A program made the position numbers and the translations under genes. Shown here in pieces: positions 41,851-53,970 of a stretch of 64,000 nucleotides of DNA. Below the pieces are notes generated by a model. That model worked only from the letters and a program-made list of their open reading frames with translations, did no database searches and was not told the origin of the DNA. Within the stretch, counting starts at the first letter, position 1, and each line of letters begins with the position of its first letter. The stretch is from the NCBI RefSeq assembly GCF_900496995.4, contig NC_044012.1, positions 27,417,606 to 27,481,605 on the forward strand, written 5' to 3'. This DNA comes from Aquila chrysaetos chrysaetos. Taxonomy: Eukaryota; Chordata; Aves; Accipitriformes; Accipitridae.

Positions 41851-42300
41851 TGTGGTACCCTTCTCTGCAGGCTGTGTGGGGGCTGTGGAGTGTCTGTGGG
41901 GCTGTCCTCCAGCAATGGAGCCATGGGGTGTACGTGGGGTTCATCCCCAGCTATAGGGTGTATGGAGAGCTGACCCCCAGCAATGGGGCTGTGGGCTGTG
42001 CAGGGGGCCAACCCCTGGCAGTGGGGGCTGTGGGGTGTTTGTAGGGCTGTCCCCTGGTGATGGGGTCTGTGGGGTGCGTGTGAGCTGAACCCCAGCTATG
42101 GGGGTGTGTGCTGGGCCATGGGTTCTCCATGGGCTGTCCCCCAGGGATGGGGCCATGTGGTACACGTAGGGCTCTGGGGTGTGTATGGTGGTCATGGTTT
42201 AACCCCTGTGTGTTGGGTGGGTGTGGGGTGTATGGGGGACAAACCCCATGGCCCCATCGCCAGGTGATATCAGATGTGTGTGGGCTGGGGTTGGGGGGGC
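41850..42300 (+). repeat. Degenerate minisatellite, units near 40-50 bp
   Basis: Repeated variants of GGGGCTGTGGGGTGT, followed by a segment like CCCCCAGCAATGGGG or CCCCAGCTATGGGG. At least six imperfect units can be followed. Open frames here are rich in G, V and P because of the repeat and are not genes. Confidence 0.75.
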
Positions 42301-44650
42301 ATGGGGTCCATCCCATTGCACAGCCACAGGGACTAAGTGGGGCCAGCAGCCACCTTGGCTCACAGCTGAGAGACTCAGGGCGAGCACAGGAGGAGGTGGT
42401 TTCTATCCTCCTGCCTTCAAACCAAATCCCTGCCCCCCTCCCCCTCCCGCCTCTGTGCTGTGGGGCAGGGGCTCCCGGTGCCCTCCCCAGGGGTCAGGGC
42501 TGCCTCACAGTGACATCCTCCCACTGTGGCTCCCTCTGTCCCCACTGGCAGCCATCCTGGAGGCTTTAACTCCAGGATTTTCAGCCTTGACATCACACCT
42601 TTCCTTTCTAGAGTTTAACAGCCCAGCTGGTGGTGTCACTGGGTTGGGCCACTGTTCAAATGAACCCACTGACCCTCCCTGGGGCTGCTTGAAGCCTCTG
42701 TGCTGCATCTTCCCCAGATGGCCATTTTGCAGCCCCTCAAGCCCACATCACAGTGGGGGCCAGGGCCGGTTGTTTGCACAGGGACATGCTGTTCCAGCCT
42801 GGTGCCAAGTATGTGCCGGTGTTTGTGCTTTAAAGCTTGGCGCTGCTGAGGAAATATGTGCTGGGCGCTGCCCCAAGCTGCCGGATCAAGCCAAGCTTGC
42901 CTCTGTTACTGCTACTGGTGCCAGGAATTCGCTTCCTAACAAGGATGCATTCCTTGGGGCCACAGGAAGGATTTTGAGGGGGCTGGGTTTCATCTTGCTG
43001 GACCCCAGTGCAACCCAGTCGCACTCTTGCCGTGGTTTGTGGGGGTGACAGCTGGGAAAGGAGCTGGCAAGGGGGTAAAGGGGCACCCAGAGTTGATGCA
43101 TGTCCCTGTTTGTTGTAAGATCTGGGGCAAGAGCACTTTGGGGTACTTGGGATAGGGCTGTGCCCTGTGCTCACTGCAGCTTCCTCCTTTGCTGTTCCCA
43201 CCGGTGCATGGTGATGCTCAGGATGGTGACAGAGGCTTGGGTTTGCTGCAGTTTCTGTCCCCAAAAACACTGACCAGAGCAGGGCTTCTTCATGGTGGCA
43301 GCTCCCCATGTCCTCGCTTGCCTCCCTGGAGCGGTAAGACCCACTTGAGAAGATGTGCTGGTGTTCTCTCCTCACATCTAGCATTTTATCCCCACATCTG
43401 GGGTTCCCCCCACACCCCCAAATCCCAAGGCACCAGGCTCGCCTGCCCTTGAGGCCCTGCTGTCAGGGTGGGTGGGAGTTGTCCAGGTCCCTTTTCGCAG
43501 GACTGTTCAGGGTTCAGCAGTGAGCCCACCCGCCTGCACCAGGAGGGGAAACCAGAAAAAAACCCTCCCCGCTGTGGCGACTGGCCCGGTGTCTTGCTCT
43601 TGCCATGTCTCAGTTCCGTGACGCTGCAGCGCCTTGCATCAGCTGGGTGACTTGGGGCTGACGTCACCTTCCCAGGTGGGGGCCAGGGCTCTGCTACCAT
43701 GAGGTATTTTGGTGGCCTTTGGATGGTGCAGTGGTGCAGAGAGGCCCCAGCACACATCCCTAGTGTTCCCGGCCTGGCCACCTGTGTGCCATCTGCCATC
43801 AGGGCCTGCAAGGATACCCTTTCCTGCCTTCAGAGAGGGTAACTGGGGGTGTGATTTCTGGGGACCCCAAACCCCAATTTCCAGTGTCTTGGGTCTGGTT
43901 AGGCACAAAATGTGCCTAACTGCACTGGTGCTTCGCTCCGCAGGTGGAAATCCCCCACATGTGAGCTCTGCAGGACAGCAGCCGTTCCTGTACCTGCGCC
44001 TCTCTCTCTCCATCCCAGCCTTTCTGAGAGGTGGGGATGGAGTGGAGCGCAGTCCCTGGGATACAGCCCTGGCAAAGGGGTGCTTGGGAGACCTCCTTTT
44101 GTTCCTCACCACCCCAGAGCAAAGCTGTGGCATTTGCCTTTCTGGGGAGTGTCTGATTCACCTGCATCGGCACAGGTCCCCGTGGCTTCTTCCCCAACCA
44201 AGTTTTGCCCAAACCGGGGCAGATTTTGAGGGCATCGTGCTCAGTCCCAGGTTGGTGAAGGAGGGACCTGTGGCCAGGAAGACCGAAATTGATAGCCAGT
44301 GCCCCAACAATGCTGAGACTGGCCAAAGTGCTCACGGGGGGTCCCAGGCAATGGATGATGGCAGAGCAGGTCTGGCCTCCTGGGGCACCCACCAGCCCTT
44401 TCACAACCTAATCTGCACTGGATCCTGCCGGCAGCCCCAAGGGCATGGGGCGATGCCCTGCTTTGTGACCCCACAGCCCTCACAGAGCTGGCGGATGCAA
44501 GGAGGTTTTGAGTAACAGGAGAGATGTGAGGCAACCCACCAATGACTGGAAGAAACGGGGCGGTTCCCCGTGAACGTCCAGCTAAGCAAGCCAAAGTCAG
44601 AGAGGGCTTTAACCAGACAGAGCCAGGTAAAATGCTGAGCAGGTGGGAAA
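42300..44650. other. GC-rich spacer upstream of MCL1
   Basis: No exon, RNA or repeat family was recognised. Open frames of up to 268-275 residues lack family resemblance and overlap frames on the other strand. Confidence 0.35.
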
Positions 44651-44653
44651 TGA

Positions 44654-45186
44654 CATAGAATCATAGAATAGTTTGGGTTGGAAGGGACCTTTAAAGGTCA
44701 TCTAATCCAACCCCTCCTGCAACGAGCAGGGACATCTTCAACTAGATCAGGTTGTTCAGAGCCCTGTCTAGCCTGACCTTGAATGTTTCCAGGGTTGGGG
44801 CATCTACAACCTCTCTGGGCAATTTGTGCCAGTGTTTTACCACCCTCAGCGTAAAATATTTCTCCTTGTATCTAATCTAAATCTGCCCTCTTTTAGTTTA
44901 AAACCATTACCCCTTCTATTGCAACAAGCCCTACTAAAGTCTGTCCCCATCTTTCTTACAAGCCCACTTTAAGTACTGAAAGGCCACAATAAGGTCTCCC
45001 TGGAGCCTTCTCTTCTTCAGGCTCAACAACCCCAACTCTCTAACCCTGTCCTCATAGAAGAGGTGTTCCAGTCCTCTGAGCATTTTTGTAGCCTCCTCTG
45101 GACCTGCTCCAACAGGTCCATGTCTTTCCTGTGCTGAGGCCCCCAGAGCTGGATGTACTACTCCAGGGGGGGCCTCACTAGAGCAC
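44654..45186 (-). mobile_element. CR1 LINE 3' fragment
   Basis: Begins (plus strand) with CATAGAATCATAGAATAGTT and continues GGGTTGGAAGGGACCTTTAA, AGGTCATCTAATCCAACCCC, the reverse complement of the CR1 3' end. It continues through the usual AGCCTTCTCTTCTTCAGGCT to TGGATGTACTACTCCAGG, where it is truncated. About 530 bp remain. Confidence 0.95.
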
Positions 45187-45559
45187 ATCACACTCCGCAC
45201 TTCTGGTGTATACCAGCAAGGGTGTCCTGGCTCCTGCCATGTGCCAGGGCTTCAGTCCGCCTGGCCGCATGCTCGCAGCCTTGCCAGGGGATGCTTTGTG
45301 TTGCAAAAACCAGAAAAAAAACAGGGGTTGAGGCATGGGAGGGACGTGCAGCACCTTGGAAAATGGTGCAGGCTGCACGGATTGTGTGCCCTGTGCTGGG
45401 GGGGGACACGGCAGACCCTGGTGGTACTGGGGGGGGGGGGGGGAGTACCAGCACAGAGGTACCCTGCACTGCTAAGGGGCTGTTGCACGGGACCAACGAA
45501 GGGCCGTGAACCCACAGCAGGGCCCGGCAGCACCGGGGGCGGGGGGGAAGGGAAGGGTA

Positions 45560-45892
45560 CCCGGAGTGGGGCCTGGCAGGTCCTGGGGCGGGGGCAGGGC
45601 GTCGGTGCCGTGGGGCCACAGCAAGGCCCAGATGAGGCCCAGCGACGGGGGGAACGCCCATCCGCGGAGGCGGCCACTCTTTCGCCCTCTTTCACCCCAA
45701 AAAGCCACTGCCAGGAGAGGCGTGGCCCCCACTCCCATGGTGGCGTTCTCTCGGCCGGGCCGGAAGCGGAGCCGGAAACGCCGGCGCGGCCTCGCCCCGC
45801 CTCCGCCGCGCCCTACGCCATCGTCACTGCCGCCATATAAGCGGCCGCGACGCTCACGCTTGTGTGGGTCTCTGTCGGTGCGGATCGGCGCC
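45560..45892 (+). promoter_or_regulatory. MCL1: CpG island, MCL1 promoter with TATA-like and ETS-type sites
   Basis: CpG-dense sequence up to the MCL1 ATG. A TATA-like element CCATATAAGC, which also resembles a half CArG box, is at 45833-45842, about 50 bases before the ATG. Two ETS-type cores CCGGAA lie at 45760 and 45772. Serum-response and ETS control is known for mammalian MCL1, so conservation is plausible but inferred. Confidence 0.7.
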
Positions 45893-48800
45893 ATGTTCGC
45901 CGTGAAGCGGAACGCCGTCATCGGCTTCAACCTCTACTGCGGCGGCGGCGGCCCGGCCCTGGCGCCCGCCTCGCCGGGGGGGGGGGCCGGCCCCACCGCC
46001 GCCCACCGCAGCCGCCGCCGCTGAGGTACCCGGGACCCTGATTGGCTCCGTGGGGGCCTGGGCCGCCGCCGGTCGCCCTGAGCACCCCCGCGCGCTGGTT
46101 GGCTGCGGCGCGGCCCCCCGCGCGGCGCTGCCCCCCGCGGCGCGGCCGGGCGCGCTGTGGAGCCCCGAGGAGGAGCTGGACGGCTGCGAGCCGGAGGCCG
46201 AGCGCGGCCCGGCGGGGGACTCGCTGCCCGGCACGCCGCCCGGGCCGCCGGAGCCGCCCGATGGGCTGCGGCAGGACTCGCTGGAGCTCATCAGCCGCTA
46301 CCTGCGGGAGGCGGCGGGCGAGGCGGAGCCCGCCGTGAAGAAGCTTTTGCCGGGGCTCCTGGGCGGGCCCGGCCGGCCTGGCGGATCGGGTGATGCCGTG
46401 ATGGAGAAGGCGCTGGAGACGCTGCGGAGGGTGGGCGACGGCGTCATGCAGAAACACGAGCTGGCCTTCCAGGGTGGGTAGCGGCCGGCTCCTCCCCAGC
46501 GGAGGGTGGGGAACGGGCGGCGTGTGGGGTGGGGGCGCCTCAGGCCCTGCTGTGGGCCTGCCTGGGTAGGAGTGCTTGAGGCCACGGGGGTGCCTGGGAC
46601 CCACTTCCCCTCCTTTGGAGGCGAGTTATGGACCCTGGTCCTGTCCCTTCCCAGCGTGGGGTCCTGGGGGGTTTTGCGGCTTGCCCCTCGAAGAGGGGGG
46701 TGTAGGGATGTGGGTCCCCGGGAGATCCTGCCCCCATGTGTGTGGGCCCTCAAGGTAGGTGGGCTGTAGGCTGCTGCATGGTAGGGGCTGGGAGAGGCCT
46801 AGGCCGGAGCTGGCCCTTGGGGCTGGAGCAAGGCCTCTGCGCCAACCCATCCCCCCCAACAAGGGGGGGGGGGGGGGGGGGGGGGCGGGGCGTGCCTGAA
46901 CTCTTGGCCGGGTCATTTACGGGATGGGCTGTGGCCCTGGTTTCGAGTGAGTTAGACCAGCTGAGAAGTGATTAAAAATGAAACTGAACTTTGTTCGATG
47001 GGAGGTGGAAAAACTGCTGGTAACGTGTGCAGAGGAGGTAATCTAGTTACAGATTAGCCCCAGTGCCTCCTCGTGTCCTGCTTTGCTCAGCACGACTATA
47101 TGCAAATAATCCCAAGTGTCCAAAGATGAATTAGCTTGTGAGTTTAAACTTCTGACACCCCTGGCTTGGGTGGAAGGGGGTTTTGGGGGGAGAAATTCTC
47201 CTGGACAATGTGTTCGGGTTATAGCTATTCTAATGTATTTTGCCTACTTCTTATGAGTCCTAGAATAGCCATAGAAACTTGAACCCCAGCGCCTGGGCTT
47301 GGATAAGCAGGTGTCCTCACTGCAGAGTGTTCTGGGAACGGACTGGAAGTGAGAACTGAGCATTTTGACTTGGTTTTGTGTAACTCAGAAATGAGCTGTT
47401 TCAGGGCTAGCCTGAGTAGTCAGGGTGGTGGGACTGAGCTCCTGGCCTCAGGACTCATGCTGAGACTGCTTTTGGCACGCCACACCACACCACATCTGAT
47501 CCCAGATCAGGACGCTGCCTGGCGCAGAAGGGTAGTGTCTGCATTTTCTCCTGAGATAGCGAGTGGTGAAATGCCTCCTTTCTTGCAGGAGGATGTTCTA
47601 GTTTTTGAGTGGTGTTTTTTTTTTTTTTTTTTTTAATGCAAAGGGCTTCAGTTACTTCCTCATGTCCTTAGCTGTGCTGATGCTTAAGACTGTGGGTTCA
47701 GTTACCCTGGCCAAATTCATGGATGTGCTTGTTGAACAAGCCACACTTGGGAGGAGTGTTCAGACCAACGCAAGCTGGTGTTGGTATCTGAGACTCCTGC
47801 AGGGATGGTTATCTTCATGTGTGCAGAAAAGGCACGGGCTTCAGGAAGGCTTCCTGTTAGTTTGAGCAACAAGCAATGCCTTTCAGTTTCATAAAGGCTT
47901 GTCTTGTTTGCTTATTCATGAGAGGGCACTGCAGGTCAAACTGGGGAATTCTGTTGTTCCAGTCACTAAAACCCAATTAATAAAAAGGCGACATGTCTGC
48001 CTGGCTGTAGGTGACTGTCCTGTGGTTTTGGCTTGAGGGGCAGGGCTTGTGTCAGGCTGCAAAATGACTTCTGTGCTGTGGTTCTGACGTGGTGGAGGCT
48101 TTAAAGCCCTTGTGAGATAGGGGAGTGTGACGTGCGCAGAGATGGCAGCTGTGCCTGAGGTGGGGAGGAAGGAACTAGAAATGGGTTATGGGCTGGTTTT
48201 TGTCTGGTCCAGGCGAGTGTGAGCAGCAAAGCACTCTGCAGAAGCAGGCAGGTACTTGCTTTCCATCCCTGACCCTTGGTAGTGACTCTTAACAGCTGTT
48301 GGACCTAGAGTGTGGGGGCTGCATCTTCTCACTGGTGGCCTTGTGGGGTGTTTGGTGTTGTGTGCATGCCTGCTTCTAAACGAGCATCTCTTGCAGGAAT
48401 GCTTCGGAAACTGGAAATCCAGAAAGAGGAAGATCTGCAGTCGGTGTGTGAAGTGGCTGCCCATGTGTTCAGTGATGGAGTAACAAACTGGGGTCGAGTG
48501 GTGACGCTCATCTCGTTTGGTGCCTTTGTTGCAAAACACCTGAAAAGCATAAACCAGGAGAGGTGCATCAGCTCGCTGGCAGGGATCATCACAGATGCGC
48601 TTGTCTCATCTAAGCGTGAGTGGCTAATGAGCCAGGGAGGCTGGGTAAGTCACTGCCTATCCCAAACACTGTGAGCTTTTCAGAACAATCCAGTATTTTC
48701 CGATTTCTGTGACCTGCTCACTGACAACCATGTGTGTCAGTGAAGCACAGAAATGACTCACTGCTCCAGTTAAAACCACAGTATGAAACATCTAGCTGGA

Positions 48801-49258
48801 GTTCTGGTGTTTCAGGAGCTCCTTACAACGAGCTGCCCGAAGCATTCTTAACCTAAAAATGTGCCCCTGCCCAGCATGGAGGGGGCAGCATTCCCAAAGC
48901 CGAGTCAATCCCTGGTGTGCTGAGCTTGCTTGGAGCTGGTCCACAGCTGCTTTGGTGCTGTCTCCTGATTGCTGCCTCTGTGGGCCAGGCTGTGGCTGTA
49001 ATGAGTCTGGGGGACTGCACCACAGTGGATGGGCTGAGCAGGCTGTATCCCAGCCCACTCTGCCAGGGAAAAAGGCTTTCCATGCCTTCCTGTCAAAGAA
49101 GGGTGGCTGGCAGAAAAATGACTTTCCCTTCTTTCTCCTAGGAGGGCTTTGTTGACTTCTTTCGAGTTGAGGACCTAGAAGGCAGCATCAGAAATGTACT
49201 GATGGCGTTTGCAGGTGTGGCTGGACTAGGAGCAAGCTTGGCCTACATGATCCGGTGA
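45893..49258 (+). CDS. MCL1: Induced myeloid leukemia cell differentiation protein MCL-1
   Basis: Anti-apoptotic BCL2-family protein of the outer mitochondrial membrane that binds BH3 proteins and BAK. Exons 45893-46473, 48397-48644 and 49142-49258 have canonical splice sites. The start MFAVKRNAVIGFNLYCGGGG is diagnostic. SPEEELDGCEPE and DSLELISRYLREA follow. BH3 is ALETLRRVGDGVMQKHE, BH1 is HVFSDGVTNWGR then TLISFGAFVAKHL, BH2 spans the junction around SQGGW-EGFVDFF, and the tail anchor NVLMAFAGVAGLGASLAYMI ends in R. In this sequence the opening frame (45893 to stop near 46024) and the rest of exon 1 (open to 46481) lie in different frames. The switch falls at an 11-G run (45976-45986), where one G fewer would keep the frame. 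All downstream exons are clean, so a homopolymer-length error is more likely than a broken gene. The intended length is about 314 residues. The PEST-like region is shorter than in mammals. Confidence 0.97.
46863..46885 (+). repeat. Poly-G tract (23 G), MCL1 intron 1
   Basis: A 23-base G run followed by CGGGGC. G-quadruplex-prone and likely length-variable or mis-sequenced. Confidence 0.9.
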
Positions 49259-50920
49259 GCCAGGGTATGCTGCAGAGGGACAAAACTCTGGGTGGACTGG
49301 CTCTGTTTGGGGCTGGCAAGCTGATCACTTCCTACTGTGAGTGCTTATGAAGCTGGACTTGAGTGACCGAAGGAAAATATCTAGGCATCCCCTGAGCAAT
49401 CCTTTCTGAAGAAGGAAGGTGTGATCTGGTCAGATTGCAGGTACCGATGAGGATTTATTGCTTTGGGAACAGAAAGTGGAAGAATTGATATTCTACTTCC
49501 TTCAAGAGGATGATGACAGAAAGCTGAAGTGGACTGCTTCAGTTTTATCCTGGAGGGAACCGATCTGCTTAGCAGCAAGCCAGTGAGCACCAGCAGCTCT
49601 TGTCTGGACTGAAGCCTCCTGGGCTTGGCACGGCAGCTGTGTGTGGAGCAGATGTTTCAGGGTTGTGGGTTTCTGGAAATAGCATCTTCTGCTGATGGTG
49701 TTCTGCCCGAACTTGCGGCTTTTCTGTTGGAGCAGAAACATTGAATGCTGGGTGTTGTGTGAGCCTGTGCCTACACCCAGGTGTGCTGGCAAGGGAGCCT
49801 TTGGTTGCTGCTGGCTCTGCACGCATCTGCCCTCTGGAATTGGTAGAGCTGTGCCAGCAGCCAAGACGTGCGACCTGCTGCCAGAACATGGGGTGCTGGA
49901 GCCCTCCTTAGCCCCTTCCCTCTCAGCAGAGCTTCAGCCAGGTCACTGAGCAGGCAGAGGGGTGGGTGGGTGGGGTGGGGGGGATGGGTGAGGTGGGGCT
50001 TGAGGTGGTAACCACAGCCAGCTGCAGCTTGGCTGCATTGGCCTGTCTGGCTGATCTCTGCTACATTGATGTGACTCACCACACACAGGCAGTTTAAAAA
50101 TAGGGAGTGCATTTGTAAGTATGTAAAACCCCACATGGGGTGGGGAGGCTATAGAGAACCTGTAAATATCTATAAATCTGTAGAATATGTACATTTTTAC
50201 AGAGCTAATGATACAAAAAGGAGGAATTTTGAATGTGGTAGAACTGCTTATGGGTGCATTGCACTTCATTCCTCATGTGAAGTAGTATTTTTGTGGTGAA
50301 GCCTTTTCCTGCCTTGACTCCAATTGAGCCTTTCTCTGATGTACTTGAGCAACATTGCAAGTGAGCATAACGAGGATTAGTGGCCTGGTGGACTCTCATT
50401 GTGCCCATGGCTTGCTGGCAACAGTTGATGTTTCTGTTTATTTTAATCTTTTTGGTTATTCTAGCCCTTCTAGTGGGTGGGGAGCTGTGGAAGTTGGTAT
50501 CGGTCACTTCCCTGTCTTCCCTTCATTTTGATCCTCTAAGCCATGAGTGGAACGAAGCTGATGTTTGAATGTAAATGTTCTGGAGCAGAATAAAACTCGT
50601 TGGCTCGGATCCGCAGCTTGTGCAAGTCCATCAGTGCCGGCCCTGGGCTCAGTCCTTGGTCCCCAGCTGGTAACATTGCTTCTTGGTGGGCTTGCAGTGC
50701 TCATCCACCTTGTGCCCTCTGACTGTGGATCGGTCTCTACTCTGTGGGATTGGGTCCCACACAGCGAGGAACATCCTCGTCCACGGGCTGCAGGTCAAGC
50801 ACCAAGTGATGCCCAATGGAAACCCAAGTGGAGAGCTGAAAGGTGGTGCTATTGTCAGGCCTGCTTGTTTGCTGAACGAGCACTTAGTTTTGTCAAATAA
50901 ATGTCTCTTGTTCTCATTCC
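49259..50920 (+). other. MCL1: MCL1 3' UTR
   Basis: Two polyadenylation signals are visible, AATAAA in CAGAATAAAACTC near 50588 and in TCAAATAAATG at 50896-50901. This suggests a 3' UTR of about 1.35 or 1.65 kb with alternative ends, which fits the long MCL1 3' UTR in other vertebrates. Confidence 0.65.
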
Positions 50921-51871
50921 TCTAGTATAAAACTTGCTGTTTCCTATAACGAGATGCTGACATCCTGAATGTTCCTGCTCTGCTTTGCTGGTGTGGGCCT
51001 GCTTGCAGAGATGCTACCTGTGGGGCACCCCACAGCCTCTTGCTTATTAGAAAGATAAGCTGTGGGCTATGGAAAACTGCTCTTGTGTCACCCATCGGGG
51101 CTCCCTAGAGCTGCTGTGTACTGAGATGCTCTTCTCTGTCACTGTGTATGTGGGTGGGGAAAGTCCATGAGGTGCCTTGTGCTCAGTGCCTGCGTACTTT
51201 GAAACAGGTTTTCTTGTGGTGCCCTGAAGCATGCTGTGGCAGTCTGGGTGCCTGCGCTTGGCAGCTGGGGCTTACCAACCTGTGTCAGTGAGGCAGGGGC
51301 CTCTGCAGCCCTGAGGAGAGGGGACTCTTCCTGGAGCCTGGGGGTGAGCTGTGCTCCTTGCCCTTTCCAAGGGGGGAGACACTCTCTGTGGCTTCGGTTG
51401 TCTAGCATAGTCTTGTCCCTCCTCTGATGCCTCTTTAGGGGGACACTGCTCCCCCAGACTGCTCCATGCCCTCCATTCCCCAAGTTTTGATGCCTGCAAG
51501 TTGGGGATGGAGGAAGTGTGTGGCCTGCCTGGGGCCAGAGGGCGCAGCCCATTTATGTGCAGACCTTGCTTGGGCAGTGGTTTGATGAACAGCTTCCTCT
51601 TGCCAGGACTGGGTTCTGCTGTGGAAGCCTTGGCTGGAAAATCCCCCTCCTGAGGGGCAAAGCACTTCCCTACCCCCAAAACTGTGCTGGTGGCTCCAGC
51701 CTTGTGGGCTGTCAAGCCTTGCTGCAGATGGGACGAGGCAGGGGAGAGCCGACAGCTTCCTGCAGTGCTGGTGAGGCCCTTGCTACTGAAAACAAGCTGG
51801 TGGCTCAGCCCTGTTATGCAGATATTGCAAAATGTTTTTTTGGTGTGGGGTTTTTTTTTGTTTTTTTTTTT

Positions 51872-51908
<37 letters not shown>

Positions 51909-53680
51909 GCTGTGTCTTTGTGGGCTATTTTGGGCCTGTTTGGTCCCCTGGGATGTGGCGGCGCCCTCATGCAAAGCTGGGCCTTTGCCATGGAAATATG
52001 CAAAGGTGCTGGCGGGCTCAGAGAGGGTCGGGGCTGCTGGTGTTTCCTGGAAGCTGCAGTGCTCTGATAACGCCTGACTCGGTACCGATAAACCAGGGGC
52101 TTCCTCTTCCGCTCCAGCAAGGGTTTTTCGCAGAAGCCAGCTTCAACTTCTCTGAACCTTTTGTGTAAATAAGAGGGTGTGTGTGGGGGAATTAAAGTGG
52201 CTGCTGTGTCTGATGGTGTGTGGGGGGGGTTGCAGGTTAGGGGTGTCTTCAACACCTGGTCTGGCTGATTTGGGGTCCCTCTTTGCGTGGGGCCCCTGGG
52301 AAAGAGGGCAGGTGGGCATTTCTCACCATCAGCTGGGCTTTTGGGCACTGCCCCATGGTGGGAGGGGAAGTGTTGGAAAAGCAGCACCCTCCTCTCCTGC
52401 TGCCTCCTCTGTGCCAAATGGGACTGAACCACGGTCTGGCCCCACTGCCTCTGGTGGGGAGGGTGTTTGAAAGCTTGCATTGATGATGCTTGTGTGGGTG
52501 GGGGGGCACATGCAAATGCAGAAAATCCCTGGCCGAGCAAAAAAAAAACCAATTCCTGCCCATTTCTGGCTTGGTGGCTCCAACCATGTGTTGGGGGCTT
52601 GGATAATATTTCATGTTATTTCTCACGACAGGAGCCTGGGCTGCTTTTGCCCCAAATGTGCCCTTTTCTTCTCTGTGGGGTTCCAGGAGGTCAGGGGGGC
52701 TGCTTGGTGGCTGTCCCCCTATCTTGCTGGCATAGGCTTCCCCTTACAACCTGGCCTGCCCCCCCCCGCCCCTGCCCTGCCCCTGCCATCTTTGGGGCAG
52801 GGTGGTGCAGCCCCCTCCCAGAACTGATGTCTTGGGGCGGGGTGGGGGGGGGGAGAGGGGTGTATGGAGCTGGGTCCATGAGGAGTCCCTGGGAGTTGAG
52901 TCAGGTGCACTGGGCAGGGACAGAAGAGCCCCCCTGCCCCCACAAGGGACAGGTTCTTGAAACGGAGAGACTGGGGCGGAGAGGGGCTTCCTGGAGCAGC
53001 ACTGCTCCCCCAGAGAAATAGCCCTGGGGTTATCAGGATGGTCACAGGTGGGTGCTGGGGACTGCCCCCCCCCAAGATCCCTGGGATTGTCCCTGTGGGG
53101 GGAGGCCACTGGGCGTGGGAGTGGGTGACTCATTCGGGCTGAGATGACAAGTATTTGGTTGTTGGTTTTGGCAGGCGTGGGGTCGGGAGGTGTCACTGCA
53201 CTCCTGTAATGAGCCTCTTAGGCCTCAGCCCCCCAGCTCCCCGTGGAAGGGTGTGTGGCCAGGCCAGCTGGGTGGTTGCCTGAGGTCCCATCCCATCCCC
53301 CCAGGGAAGGGACGCTGAGCTCTGGTGGGCTCCCATCCCCTCCCCAGGCTGAACCCAGGGGTTGGCCCCACTGCCTCCACCAACTCTGGCCTCTCTTGGG
53401 GTGCACCCTTGGGTTCTGGCCTGCCCGGCGAAGCTCTGCCCAGCAACAAGGGCTGCTAATAGCATCTGGGGAAGTCACGTGGGCCTCTTCCAGGAACCCA
53501 GGCGTTTGGTGGCCCATCCCCCTCCCAGGCCCTGGGGTGACACCAGCGTGGTAGCAGACATGTGCCCCCCACACCTTCCCTGGCTCACAAGCCTGGCCCT
53601 GGGCAGGAGGCTGCCCTGACAAAGGCCTCCCTCTTCTTCCTCCTTGCCTGGCTGCCTCATTCCCCCCCGGCATGGGGGTT
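50921..53680. other. GC-rich spacer
   Basis: No exons recognised. In mammals ADAMTSL4 would follow MCL1, but I see no thrombospondin-repeat coding here. A T-rich tract lies at 51851-51905. A 426-residue minus-strand open frame runs through that tract and is not credible. Confidence 0.4.
51851..51905 (+). repeat. Poly-T tract with scattered G
   Basis: 55 bases of T interrupted by two single G residues, in a GC-rich setting. No element body was found beside it. Confidence 0.9.
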
Positions 53681-53970
53681 ATGAGGGGTGTAGGGTGTAT
53701 GTAGTGAGGTATGGGGGTGTAAACACTGTGAGTGTGGGGTACAGGGGTGTTTGTGGGGCTTTAGGGAGTACAGGATATGGGGGTTATAATGTGTATAGGG
53801 GCTGTGTATAGGCTGAGTGGGTGTACAGGGCTGTGGGTGGGGCTCTGCAATTACAGGGTTTATAAGGTGTGGGGGGGCATAGGGGTGAGTGGGGCTATGG
53901 GTGCTTAGATGTGTATATGCACTGATTGGGGTGAGAGGAGCAGGGTTTGGGTATGTGTGTGGTGCTGGCC
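53680..53970 (+). repeat. GT-rich degenerate tandem repeat
   Basis: Recurrent TATGGGGGT, GTGTAGGG, TACAGGG and GGGGCT words over about 290 bases give a strand-asymmetric G/T-rich segment. Unit length is irregular. Confidence 0.6.

Noticed and set aside
42221-43048. 275-residue open frame between ENSA and MCL1
   Set aside because: It starts in a minisatellite and has a proline/glycine-rich chance composition without motifs.
43709-44515. 268-residue open frame upstream of MCL1
   Set aside because: No family resemblance and opposed by similar open frames on the other strand.
51272-52552. 426-residue minus-strand open frame
   Set aside because: It runs through a poly-T tract (giving a long lysine run), has no family resemblance, and GC-rich spacers here produce long frames on both strands.
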